A stretch of 64,000 nucleotides of DNA, taken from assembly GCA_013397435.1 (NCBI GenBank), contig VZRG01000351.1, positions 310,001-374,000 on the forward strand. The letters run 5' to 3'. Below, piece after piece: positions 55,032 through 64,000 of this stretch. The notes beneath the pieces are model-generated. The model saw only the letters and a program-made list of their open reading frames with translations, was not told where the DNA came from and did not search any database. A program made the translations under genes and the position numbers. Within the stretch, counting starts at the first letter, position 1. Every line of letters begins with the position of its first letter. This stretch comes from Erythrocercus mccallii (lineage: Eukaryota; Chordata; Aves; Passeriformes; Dicruridae).

Positions 55032-56350
55032 GGACCTATTCTGGAGAACTAATTTCAATTCTTACAACTATTTACTGAAATAATAAGACATTTGAGTTCT
55101 AGTAAAACTCTGGTGACTCAAGTAATGCTGATTTTTGGGGTCAGAAAACAACTATAAATATGAAAGTAGTCTACACTTACGCTACTGAAATAAAAAACCT
55201 CAGCTACTTATGCTAAGACCTAAAGGGTAGAAGAAAATATATCTGGCCAGCAAAGATGTTATAACAAAACCCAACTGAACACTTTTCGGGTGTGCACATT
55301 GAAAATGGCAAGCAGTAGGATATAAATTAAAGCATGGCCCTCACCGCTGTAATTTCTGATCTTTTCCACTCCTGTCAGACTTCCAGTTTGTACAAGGACA
55401 TGAAACCCCCAACCTGAATCACTGTTTTGATTGTAGCCCCATTCAAACCTTTACTCCTCCCTCTCCTCTGCCACACAGAGCTGCTTACCTCATCACCAAG
55501 CTGCAACACTTGCCCCATGACTGCATGGGCTCCTTCTGTGCCGCCCCACACCTGCTCCCGTGTGCTCCAACACACACTGAGGACCACATCTTTTCATTCC
55601 TCACACAATAAATACCTGGTGTTAATGCCAGAGTGGAATGGAGCTTTCCCATTTATTGAATAAACAAACTTGCTATGGCAGTGTTATTTCAGTGCAGGGT
55701 AAACCAGCCTGGGTGACTCTCATGTGCCCTACAGCTAAACTCACTGCAGGGAAATCCACAATGCCTTTTCTTCTGAAAAGCACCTAGAGATTGATCAGCA
55801 GTTTCAGGACTAAAGGCAAATAAGTGAAAAGAAATGCCACAAAGAAGACAACACTCAAATGTCCTTGCAGCATTACTCTCCTCACCCAGAAGTGCTGACT
55901 AAATTTTACCTTTGCTGAAATGTAGGATGCAGAAGGAAAAGGCTCAGGATCAGCAGAAGTTACCAGGGTGCACAAGGAAAGGGCTCAGCTCAGCAACTCT
56001 TCTCCATCACACATGGAGTGTCACATACACACCACCTCATCAGAAACACAGGGAATAAGGGGAAACAGGGAACAAGGGGGAGTTCGTTTCTGTACTCCTG
56101 CCACATGAGGAGTCCAGGTAGTCTCCAATAATTGGGACATAAGGTTTTAATTTTTTTCCCTTGTAAATCAGGGCAAGCAAACTGCCTGCAGAGAGCATCC
56201 TTTTAGACAGCACAAGCAGCTAGGTGTGTCTACCTAGTTGTCAATTCAATTCATTATTATGAAAACCCTCTACAAAAACATGCCCATTTAACCAGGATTA
56301 ACACAGTCCTGGAGGCTTCACTTGCCATCTTTGTGCATGTGTTTCATGCA

Positions 56351-56396
56351 TTTTTATTTATTTATAATAAATAAATAATATTTATTTATAATAAAA
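56351..56396. repeat. AT-only near-palindromic tract
   Basis: TTATTTATTTAT is followed by its complement-like ATAAATAAATAA, then a further TATTTATTTATAATAAA. It supplies AATAAA on both strands and several AUUUA motifs in the minus-strand transcript. It lies 1.6 kb below the Homer1a stop, so it could be a Homer1a polyadenylation region; that is unproven. Confidence 0.7.
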
Positions 56397-57339
56397 TCCT
56401 TATTTCAAAGAGGTTTATAAACTTGGGTTTTCTTCAGTAATAGTTCACTTACAAATTTGAAGCTACCATTAATAAGACACTGGTCTTTTGAGAATGAACA
56501 GGAAGTAAACCTCAAAATGCAGAGTTATTGTTGAAGATTAATTCTAGCTACTGATATCTAACAGGACAAAAACCTAAAACTAGGCACTCACACTGCATAC
56601 ATTAAGTAGATAGAAAAATGCAATGCATGTAAAAGTTTTGTAAACTCTATTCTACATCATTAAAAATGACAACAGGGTTTTTTAAGTGTCTTCAGTAATG
56701 CTCAATGGAGACCAAACTTAGTTACTACATTGGCATACCAGAAAACATATTTACATATGCAGAACCAGAGGGGACATCTTTAAACTATCATTTTTTTAAA
56801 AGAACAAACCACACCATTCATGTGTGGACTTTATCACAATTCCTTTTCACAAAAATATTGATAGAAAGTTTCAATACTCAAACAGTTTAAACAAACTTGT
56901 TACAGAACAAGGATAGATCTGCAACATTTGCAATATTCCTTCACCATGCACATAGCATTCTCACAATGCACCATTTCTTCTGAAACATATAATACATGCA
57001 CTGGTGACAGTATAAAAATAAACACAATCACTCTGTTAAAAAAAAATTGTGAGAGTGTTTTCCCCATTTGAAAAATGCATATTTTTTTTTCCAGATCCTT
57101 AACAGGATTATTCTTTTACAAAAACTGAGATGTTCTGCACAATTTTGGCTTCATTTGTGCTCATTTTGAATTGCATTACATATCTTAAGTGTTAATATTC
57201 CCCAAACTTTGATCAAGCGCTCTTAAACTCTACTTAGGCTGAATTACACAATGCTTAAAAATAAATCTGGTATTTCTAGCTGTGTTCTAACTTTATTAAA
57301 TGTTTCACTTACTCTCCATGGTACCAATAAATTATGTGT

Positions 57340-57979
57340 TTTATTGAGAGTGACTCCTTTAAAATTACTTCTAATAAGCAAGATCTATCCATTGTAACTT
57401 GTCACTTGATTAATTAAATAAGGAGTCCTACCTTTCTCAAAGAACAGAGCACAGCATTCCTAGTGCAAAAAACTAGAATTCCGTTTGAAGCAGAGCTGCA
57501 CTTCTCTTGCATTTTCAAAAAACATTGAAAAAGTTTACAGCTGTCAGAGAACTGTTCAATTAAAGCCTGCTTTAAACTTCATAACCAAAAAATGCTGTAA
57601 GAGTCCCTTTTCTTCCAAGAACTTGTCAATGAAAGGTTGACATCCAGTCCCACCAGCCATTTAAAGAATGTGTACAAAAATCATTTAATTGGAATATTGT
57701 ATAAAGCAAGTAATTTTACTAAGAGCTCAGACATTGAAATATTGATTCCTGTTAAAGGGACACCTACACTAACCAGTGTTCAAGGGCTGATTAAACTATA
57801 ATATTCCCCCAAATCTTATTCTAAGAGATTTTCTCATAGGTATGTTTTGGTTTTTTTTCATTAGAAAAGATATTACAAATCCAAAAGTGAGTCCATTTTT
57901 TGGGGTGAGAGGTGGGTTTGCTTTGCTTCCCCACATGGGAGAAGGGAGAAGGTCCCTTTAACAAGGAAGGAGATAGGTA
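57340..57979 (-). other. HOMER1: Candidate start of the Homer1a-specific 3'UTR
   Basis: This stretch follows the short-isoform stop codon on the transcribed strand. It has no open frame of note and is AT-rich. AUUUA pentamers (TAAAT on the plus strand) occur at about 57415 and, just beyond the listed end, near 57328, 57296 and 57263. AATAAA signals on the minus strand lie at 57340-57345 and 57292-57297. Mammalian Homer1a mRNA has a long AU-rich 3'UTR typical of unstable immediate-early transcripts. The real end may be further down; more AATAAA signals occur around 56350 and 55650. Confidence 0.45.
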
Positions 57980-58156
57980 TCACTTAATCAGGATGTGGGA
58001 ATGGAATCTGTACCTATGGGTAAATGGCAATGCGTTCTGTGTTGGTTCAGCCCTTGGTTCTGAGTTCTGCGTCACTTCTGGCATCGCCCGCTCGTCATCC
58101 GTCCCGTTAATGCTTTCCGGAGTCAAAGGAGACTGAATATCCCCTCCAGCCGATTC
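57980..58156 (-). CDS. HOMER1: Homer1a short isoform: exon 5 read-through with 11-residue tail
   Basis: If the exon 5 donor at 58013 is ignored, the frame continues past N-A-L-P-F-T-H into intron 5, adds RYRFHSHILIK and ends at TGA (57980-57982). Mammalian Homer1a is made in exactly this way by activity-induced intronic read-through and polyadenylation. It also carries an 11-residue unique tail, beginning Arg-Tyr and ending Ile-Lys as far as I recall. Length, position, and first and last residues agree. Homer1a keeps the EVH1 domain but lacks the coiled coil, so it competes with long Homers and uncouples receptor complexes at synapses. Several tail positions differ from the mammalian form as I remember it. 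Expression here is inferred, since only the reading frame is visible. Confidence 0.88.
   Translation of the reverse strand, partial: ESAGGDIQSPLTPESINGTDDERAMPEVTQNSEPRAEPTQNALPFTHRYRFHSHILIK
58008..58013 (-). promoter_or_regulatory. HOMER1: Exon 5 splice donor that decides Homer1a versus long Homer1
   Basis: The intron starts GTACAG. Position +4 is C and +5 is A, whereas the vertebrate consensus is GTRAGT. The exon 6 donor in the same gene is a perfect GTAAGT, and the exon 8 donor is GTGAGC. Using this donor gives the long isoforms; skipping it gives the short read-through form. A weak donor would favour conditional retention, but that functional link is inference. Confidence 0.75.
58014..58156 (-). 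CDS. HOMER1: HOMER1 exon 5 (linker with P-motif), long-isoform splice form
   Basis: The exon begins after a TAAAG acceptor and reads E-S-A-G-G-D-I-Q-S-P-L-T-P and onward to N-A-L-P-F-T-H plus two bases of a split serine codon. Its 143 bases give 47 codons plus AG; the first base of exon 6 completes AGT (Ser). It corresponds to human residues 130-175. It contains the SPLTP motif, which in mammalian Homer1 is the internal ligand (P-motif) for the EVH1 domain of another Homer. Relative to human, the stretch after D-D-E-R reads A-M-P-E-V instead of T-P-D-V, one residue longer. The donor is ATAG|GTACAG, weaker than consensus at positions +4 to +6. Identity is certain; usage of this donor is inferred from phase agreement with exon 6. 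Confidence 0.97.
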
Positions 58157-61100
58157 CTTTAGTGAAACAAACAACACAGTTGTTAAAATTACAAACTGAC
58201 CTGCCCAGAAAGGTTACGTACATAAAAGCACTAACATTCATTCTCAAACAATACCCAAACTTTAGTTAGTATTAATGTAATGTTCAGATATGCAGCACCC
58301 CTCATGGTCATGTTTCATCATGTGTATTTAATATAGAAGTATGTTACCAAAAGATTCACATTATCTGGTACAAAACACAAGTGGCCTATGAATTCTTTGC
58401 AAGATCCTACCTTCCACTTATTACAGATCTCTCTCCTACCTGGAATTACATTCTACCCTCATTCTGATATACAGTGGGTGACTCTTGACACTCAGAATTC
58501 TTGTCTCATACTTTACATCCTAATGCAGTGAAACAAACAATTCTGGTATTTGTTTCAAAATCTAGCTTTGGTGCTGTGTATTAACCAAAGTGAACAGGGA
58601 GGGCCATTTGTGGTGTGTTCCCAGTTTCACCTATGAGCCATCTCTAAAGAACACTTGTTCAGCAAAGTACAGGAAAAAATTGTCATAGGCATATTAGTCT
58701 GGCCTAATTCTTGCTCTCTATGGTATTATCTGGGAAGGAGAATATTCCAGCTACACCCAAGTGTACACATAGCTATGGCTATGCAATTGGACACCTGAAG
58801 AACTTAATGGTTGCCTCCCAGCAGAAAGCACTGCTATGGTTTTCATTACCCTTCATCGCAGCAGTATATATGTTTGTGTGTACATTTAAGTATGAAAAAG
58901 AACAGTGCCGACAATATAAAGAGGCAAATAAATTATTCTATATAAATGGCATGGTTTTGTCTTCTACAACTACTACTATTATTATTTATTATTATCACTA
59001 TCCAATAGAATAGACAGTTTCCATTGACAATAAATGAGATTTTTTGGATCTAAAGGTTTTTCTTCTCTTTTTTCTTCTTCTCGAACTACATTATGTATTC
59101 TAAAAAATTATATACCACAGTCTAAAAAATCTGCTTAGCTTGTGTCTGTAAGATAAAATTCCTGCAACACTACTACTAGGTACATAAAATCAGAGTCTAC
59201 TTATTAAAATGTTTTAAATGTGAATGCACAAAAATTATTTCAATAGAAGGGAAAAAAAAAAGTACAGGTTCCATCTAGGCTTATTATTCAGTAAAATACT
59301 TCCACAGACTTCTAATATGAATGAAATTCAAGTAACAAAAATTAAGGCAGAAGAACATCTCAGTCTATGTAATAGCTAAAGGATCATGGCCTGCAAAGTC
59401 AGGAACACAAGAAACATCAGTTTCTAGTGTGTTTCTGTTCCACAAAAAGTACAGGTTAATCAGTGCTTTCACACATCCACAACTACCCCTCTCCGATAAG
59501 TAGTTCATTTGCAGACAACTCTAATGGAGCTGACTATGAACAAACCACCAAATATAATAAAAAAGCCACTTACACTGAAAAGATTTTTCAAAAATGTTTA
59601 CAAATAATATGTTCACATTTTATATATTAATTAGAGGAGTAAAAGTATTTTAGAAACATTTTGTGAGATGTGCATCTGTAATGAAGTTTTTATTGCATGC
59701 CATCATAATTTCACATATCCACTCCAGATTTTACAGAATTGAGGATAACATTGTGGTATTTAGTATTTAAACTAAACATAATAGTAGGGTATTCATCAAA
59801 AGACGTCTTAAATTTCAACATCTTAAAAAAACTTCACATGCACTTACAAAAGGGTCCTTAAAGTAAAACAAGTAGACATTATAGCACAGATTAAACCACC
59901 TTTTAGTGATAACAATAAGGAAAGAATAGAAAGAAGTCGGTGGTTTTAAAATTGTGAACAAACGAAAACAAGTCCAGCATGTTTAGTTACTGATTATTAT
60001 ATTGTCTCAGTAAGGATTCCATACTCCTCCCTGGCACACCTGTTCTTCATAGTGCTTCTCTGCACTAGTTGGCAATGGTTATAAGTCTGCCAGCTACTGC
60101 CATTCTAACATGTATGAAGTGTTTGTTGCAATATTTGTTGCAGAAATTTGCATAACATCCCAGAACTTCTTCACAAGCTCTAAGTAAATTTTGTACTTCT
60201 ACAGAGAAAAAAGAAAAACCGGGATAATTTTGCCAAAATCAACCATTTCCTGCACTAAAAGTTACATGACTGTAAAACTTTTCAGGCAATAGTTACTCCT
60301 AATAGTTTGCATGGAAAGGACTCAGAATCACAGACAAGACTATTTTGATTTAATTACCCCACCCTACAACTTCAGAAACCATAAAAGGTCTTAATCTGAA
60401 ATGACCAGGGTCCAAAAAACTATCAGAGTACAGTCATCCTTAGGAAAAAAGGACAGAGGTTCAGATGCCAACTGAGTGGGGTGAAACCTCTCAAGACTGA
60501 TGGGGTACAATCGCAAACTGTACGAACTACTCTACTCGGTTCTGTACTTAAATCTAATTAAGGTTACTTTTAATTTAAAAAAAGGGGTGCAGGTAGGTAG
60601 ACACAATTATCAGGCTACTGCTTCATGCAGCTCAGTGAACTCAAGATCTAAGTGTATGTGCATGGGGAAGCTTGTAACTGAGAACAGACCATGGGTAGTT
60701 TGCCACTGCAAGACCCATGAGTTTATGATAAGGGCAAAATGATTCCCTATATTACATGATGGATTTGGGAAATAGGAGGTGGCATAGCAGGAGAGCCAGT
60801 ATTTCAGTTTTATATAAACATGGTAAGAGGATTGCAAGTTTTTATTATTATTTTATCGCTCAGTTAAATGGATACTAGATGGTATAGCTATGTGCATAGG
60901 TGGTCTTAGAAGTCCCAAAATAGACAACTTCTTTCTTGACCAAAGCCTTCAGACATACCAGATACAGATAAATTGTGTAGTATTATATGAACCTGTCTTC
61001 ATACAGACGGCTTAAAAGTACAGGTTCTCTGACACAGAAACAACATGTTACACTTCATCTCAAGAAAGCCCAGTGCACTTAATGGGACTTACATATAACA

Positions 61101-64000
61101 AAGCAGCATCTCTCTTCTAATTTGGTAGTCCAGGCCACTGTTTTTCTCTGAACAAGTGAATTTCTCTTTATAGTTAAGGTAAACGGTGATTTTATCTATT
61201 ATCTGATATTCTGGGAAATTAAAGTAAAGCCTGCTGGTAGACAGGTGGAGAACAGGGAGTATTAAAGAAATAGAGAGAATGAAGAATTTAAAATTAGCAG
61301 CATCACTGCTTAAGGGAAAAGGAACTCCTGCTATTAAGTAACTGCAAATTAGGCTATGTATGGTTTTCTTTCTACCATGTTTCACACACACTTAAAAAAA
61401 AATCAAAGAACATATTCCATGAATAAAACAAAATATCAAAAAAACCCAGGGAACTTCTACTTCCTGGCCATTGAGGCACTTTATAGGAGGAACACTTTGC
61501 TAAAGCACATAACACCTGACAGAATCAACCTAACTTCAGTGGACTTTAGGCAAAATTGCTCAGAAGTTTTAACATGGCTAGAATCTGCTAAATATTTGAA
61601 CTACAAATACATAGCCAATTTCTGATGTATTTTTCCTGTTATCTCTTGATTCTTTCTGCAGTTTCCCAAGTTTCTGCATGGCATTCAGAATTGAAACTCA
61701 CATGTAGCAGAGTTATTTTCAGGCTTGCATCAAACAATAGTGAACAGCAAATGTCTTGTGCAGTGTTCTGTTATGTTAATTGTAGATATATTTCCTAAAC
61801 ATTCAATCTGCATACTGAGGCAGAAAAGTGTACTTTTTTAGATTTCTGTAGTAGAGAGGGTGGGAAATATACCATATCCAATACTTGAATTAATTGGTAA
61901 ATAATATGGATTTTTTTTTTAAAGCTGTACCAAGAGAAATAAAACTTTCTATTTAAGTTTTAAGCTTGATGTGTCTATTTTCCAGTTTTGACATGCAGTA
62001 TTTTCCTACTTATTACTAATTCAACACAGAAAGGTATATGCATGTCCAAGACTGCAGAGGGACTGATCCTTTTAGATAACTGAGTTACCATTACAGAGTT
62101 CATACACCTCCCAATGCCCTTCCTGTCAACGCTGTCAAGGCTCCATTTAAAAAGCCAGGTTCCTGCAACACATTTACTGACCACTAAAAATATCTCCTTC
62201 TTCTTTCACTCTCCCCCTCTGCAATGGATCACTATGCAAAAGGGAAAGAAGAGCTATAAAATGATTCAGAAAGGCAACAATTGAATTGTTTGCCTTGCAG
62301 CCACCTTTTAGCAGATGACGAAAATGAGAGCAGGTGCTCTTTCAAATGTCTCTATGGTCCCACCTTCACCCCCTAATACCAAGCACCCATCCTCCTCCCA
62401 GTTATAAATCCAACTGAATGAACCCAGTACCACAGAAGTGCTGGAGTTTGCCATGATGCCATCGCTCCTTGTATGTTCTAAACTCTGAAGTTCTTAATTT
62501 GATTCCCTTCTCTCTAGGGAACTAGTATGTGAAGACCATGTGTCAGCACTTGCACTACCTGTATTACTCAGAATAATACACTAGCTTATCAACACAGTGA
62601 AAACGCAAGAGAAGAAAAGTAAGGCCTGAATAGGAAATTATTCTTAAGTATGGGCTAATGAAATTGCAGCCCTCAACAGGCATTATAGAATCACTCAGAG
62701 TGACATTTCTGTAACTGCCTACAGTATAAAAAGTTAGGTTTCAACTGTAAAAAGAACTCGGTACAGGAGAATGAACCACATCAATACCTCACACAGTTTA
62801 AGAGAAAGCGTCAATCCTGATGAACTGCAAGACAAAAGCATCTTGTCTCTCAGTGAATAGCTCAAATTTACGTCAAACCACGTAATAAGCCACTCCACAT
62901 GACAGCGTCAGATTTAACTTCTGAGTCCAAAATATTAATCAAAGTGTCAAAAAGAGAAGCATAATAATTTTTTTGCCTATAACATCAAGTAACTAGACAC
63001 CTGGACGAAGTACTTCACTGTTTCTGAAGTGTATATTATTGACAAGTGTATAATATTGAAATACATACTTCCATTGTCTCTGTGGAATTTATCAGAAATT
63101 TAGAGACAGTAAACTCTTAAAATTCCCTGCCTTTTTTTTTTCCATTTCAGTGGAGCAAGCAGTTTCCCACTGACAGCAAAAGCCAGCCTAGTGTTTGGAC
63201 AAAATGCCTACTGGGAAAACAACATGAGACTTGTTCATTGTGTATGTTCTGACTTCCACTGACTTCTCTTGGTAGGACACCAGATGTAGCTTTCTGGTAG
63301 CAATAAAACTATTTGTGCAATATGCTGCAAACTGCCCGCTGTCCTTACTCCATCAAAGAGCAGGAGCCTATTACAGTAAAAAACATTGAAGATACACTGA
63401 TTCAATGAAAAGACTCCCCAGGAAAAAAGGTTCAATCTACTCAACTCAGGAATCCCTGCTGTAGTTTTAAAACTGTTGCATTCTCCAAGAGAAGGAATTG
63501 CCTTTGTCTTCGCTACCGCTTAAAAAAAGCTAACAGTCAAAAATCTTGGACAGGGGGAATACAGGAGAGATGGGGCATAAAAACCTCAAGGAATTTCTAT
63601 TTTCAGAGCAAATTCAAAGTATTCATAATTAATTTTAGCCATATCTAATATAAATATGAATATAGTAACTGACTCTCCGATTATGCCTAAATTAACTCAG
63701 TTCATGTATTGAGATACCTTTTATAAACTCTTCCTGTATACCATGGCTAACTGTAATAAAACTCCAGAGCCAGCCTGTGAATCTATCATCTTCCTTCAAT
63801 GTATCTCACAAGAGAAAACTACACAGTAGGAAATAAGTAAAACTAGTTTGCTGTTTCAACCTTTACTTTTGGTGCAATGATTGTTCCATAAAAGTTATTC
63901 ACAGTGCACCTCCAGAAGTTTTGTGAATACAACAGGAAATAGTACAAAAAGCATTCAGTATTGTTCATTTACATAACCATGTTTATTCACTTTCTTGGGA
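58157..64000 (-). other. HOMER1: HOMER1 intron 4, partial
   Basis: The sequence upstream of exon 5 reads as intron to the window edge. I searched for the conserved exon 4 residues (F-S-S-E-H-H-L-S-K-F-A-E-K-F) in the minus frames and did not find them, so exon 4 lies further right. A short open stretch behind a good acceptor-like site occurs at 60065-60198. Trinucleotide-rich sequence (ATT)n lies near 58968-59000. Nothing else was recognised. Confidence 0.8.

Larger units (their letters stand above)
34486..58013 (-). other. HOMER1: HOMER1 intron 5 (large central intron)
   Basis: This 23.5 kb intron separates the Homer1a-encoding exon 5 from the coiled-coil exons. In mammals it hosts the Homer1a tail and 3'UTR and also the ania-3 alternative terminal exon. 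Here the Homer1a tail is clear (57980-58013). I could not recognise an ania-3 equivalent. It contains two CR1 fragments, an A/G-rich tract, TA and CA microsatellites, small tandem duplications, and a related sequence pair at 40466 and 44513. Confidence 0.88.
14193..64000 (-). other. HOMER1: HOMER1 gene, 3' part (exon 5 to last coding exon)
   Basis: Five exons on the minus strand translate to contiguous Homer1 protein, matching my recollection of the human 354-residue protein from residue 130 to the C-terminus. Homer1 is a postsynaptic scaffold: its N-terminal EVH1 domain binds proline-rich ligands such as group I metabotropic glutamate receptors, Shank and IP3 receptors, and its C-terminal coiled coil tetramerises. 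Only the linker and coiled coil are encoded here. The EVH1 exons (1-4) and promoter lie to the right of the window. If exons 1-4 match human in length, the long isoform would be 355 residues. Every intron boundary has GT/AG and correct phase, so this is an intact gene rather than a processed copy. Confidence 0.97.

Noticed and set aside
55375..55587. Minus-strand open frame in intron 5 considered as an ania-3-like alternative exon.
   Set aside because: It has a donor-like GATGAG|GTAAGC inside, but I cannot recall or see a reliable match to the ania-3 tail, and no convincing acceptor with correct phase was identified.

Overview
The window is vertebrate nuclear DNA and almost certainly avian. 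It is AT-rich and mostly non-coding, with intron-scale spacing between short exons. Its recognisable interspersed repeats are CR1 LINEs, the dominant bird retrotransposon. The one gene I can establish is HOMER1, the postsynaptic scaffold protein, on the minus strand. HOMER1 is Z-linked in chicken (established knowledge), so a Z-chromosome origin is likely, but nothing in the sequence proves it.

HOMER1 layout on the minus strand, read from high to low coordinates: part of intron 4 (58157-64000); exon 5 (58014-58156); intron 5, about 23.5 kb (34486-58013); exon 6 (34329-34485); intron 6, about 12.5 kb (21782-34328); exon 7 (21671-21781); intron 7 (20006-21670); exon 8 (19925-20005); intron 8 (14382-19924); and the last coding exon (14193-14381), with a long 3'UTR below it. 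All junctions have GT/AG ends and compatible phases. Together these exons encode residues equivalent to human 130-354, with one extra residue. Exons 1-4 (EVH1 domain) and the promoter lie beyond the right edge.

The most informative feature is the isoform switch at exon 5. If the exon 5 donor is not used, the frame continues into intron 5 for 11 residues (RYRFHSHILIK) and stops at 57980. This is the architecture of Homer1a, the immediate-early, dominant-negative short isoform. The donor that decides between the forms (GTACAG) departs from consensus. AT-rich sequence with AUUUA motifs and AATAAA signals follows the short-form stop.

Positions 1 to about 12000 show no coding exon I can support. 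By synteny with human (JMY - HOMER1 - TENT2) the left edge could carry the 3'UTR or downstream flank of JMY on the plus strand, but this is inference. Five CR1 fragments lie in introns 5, 6 and 8, all in the same orientation as HOMER1. There are several microsatellites, a 21-C homopolymer, short tandem duplications, and a pair of related segments 4 kb apart in intron 5 that I cannot assign to a known repeat. I found no tRNA, rRNA, CRISPR array or novel multi-gene system.
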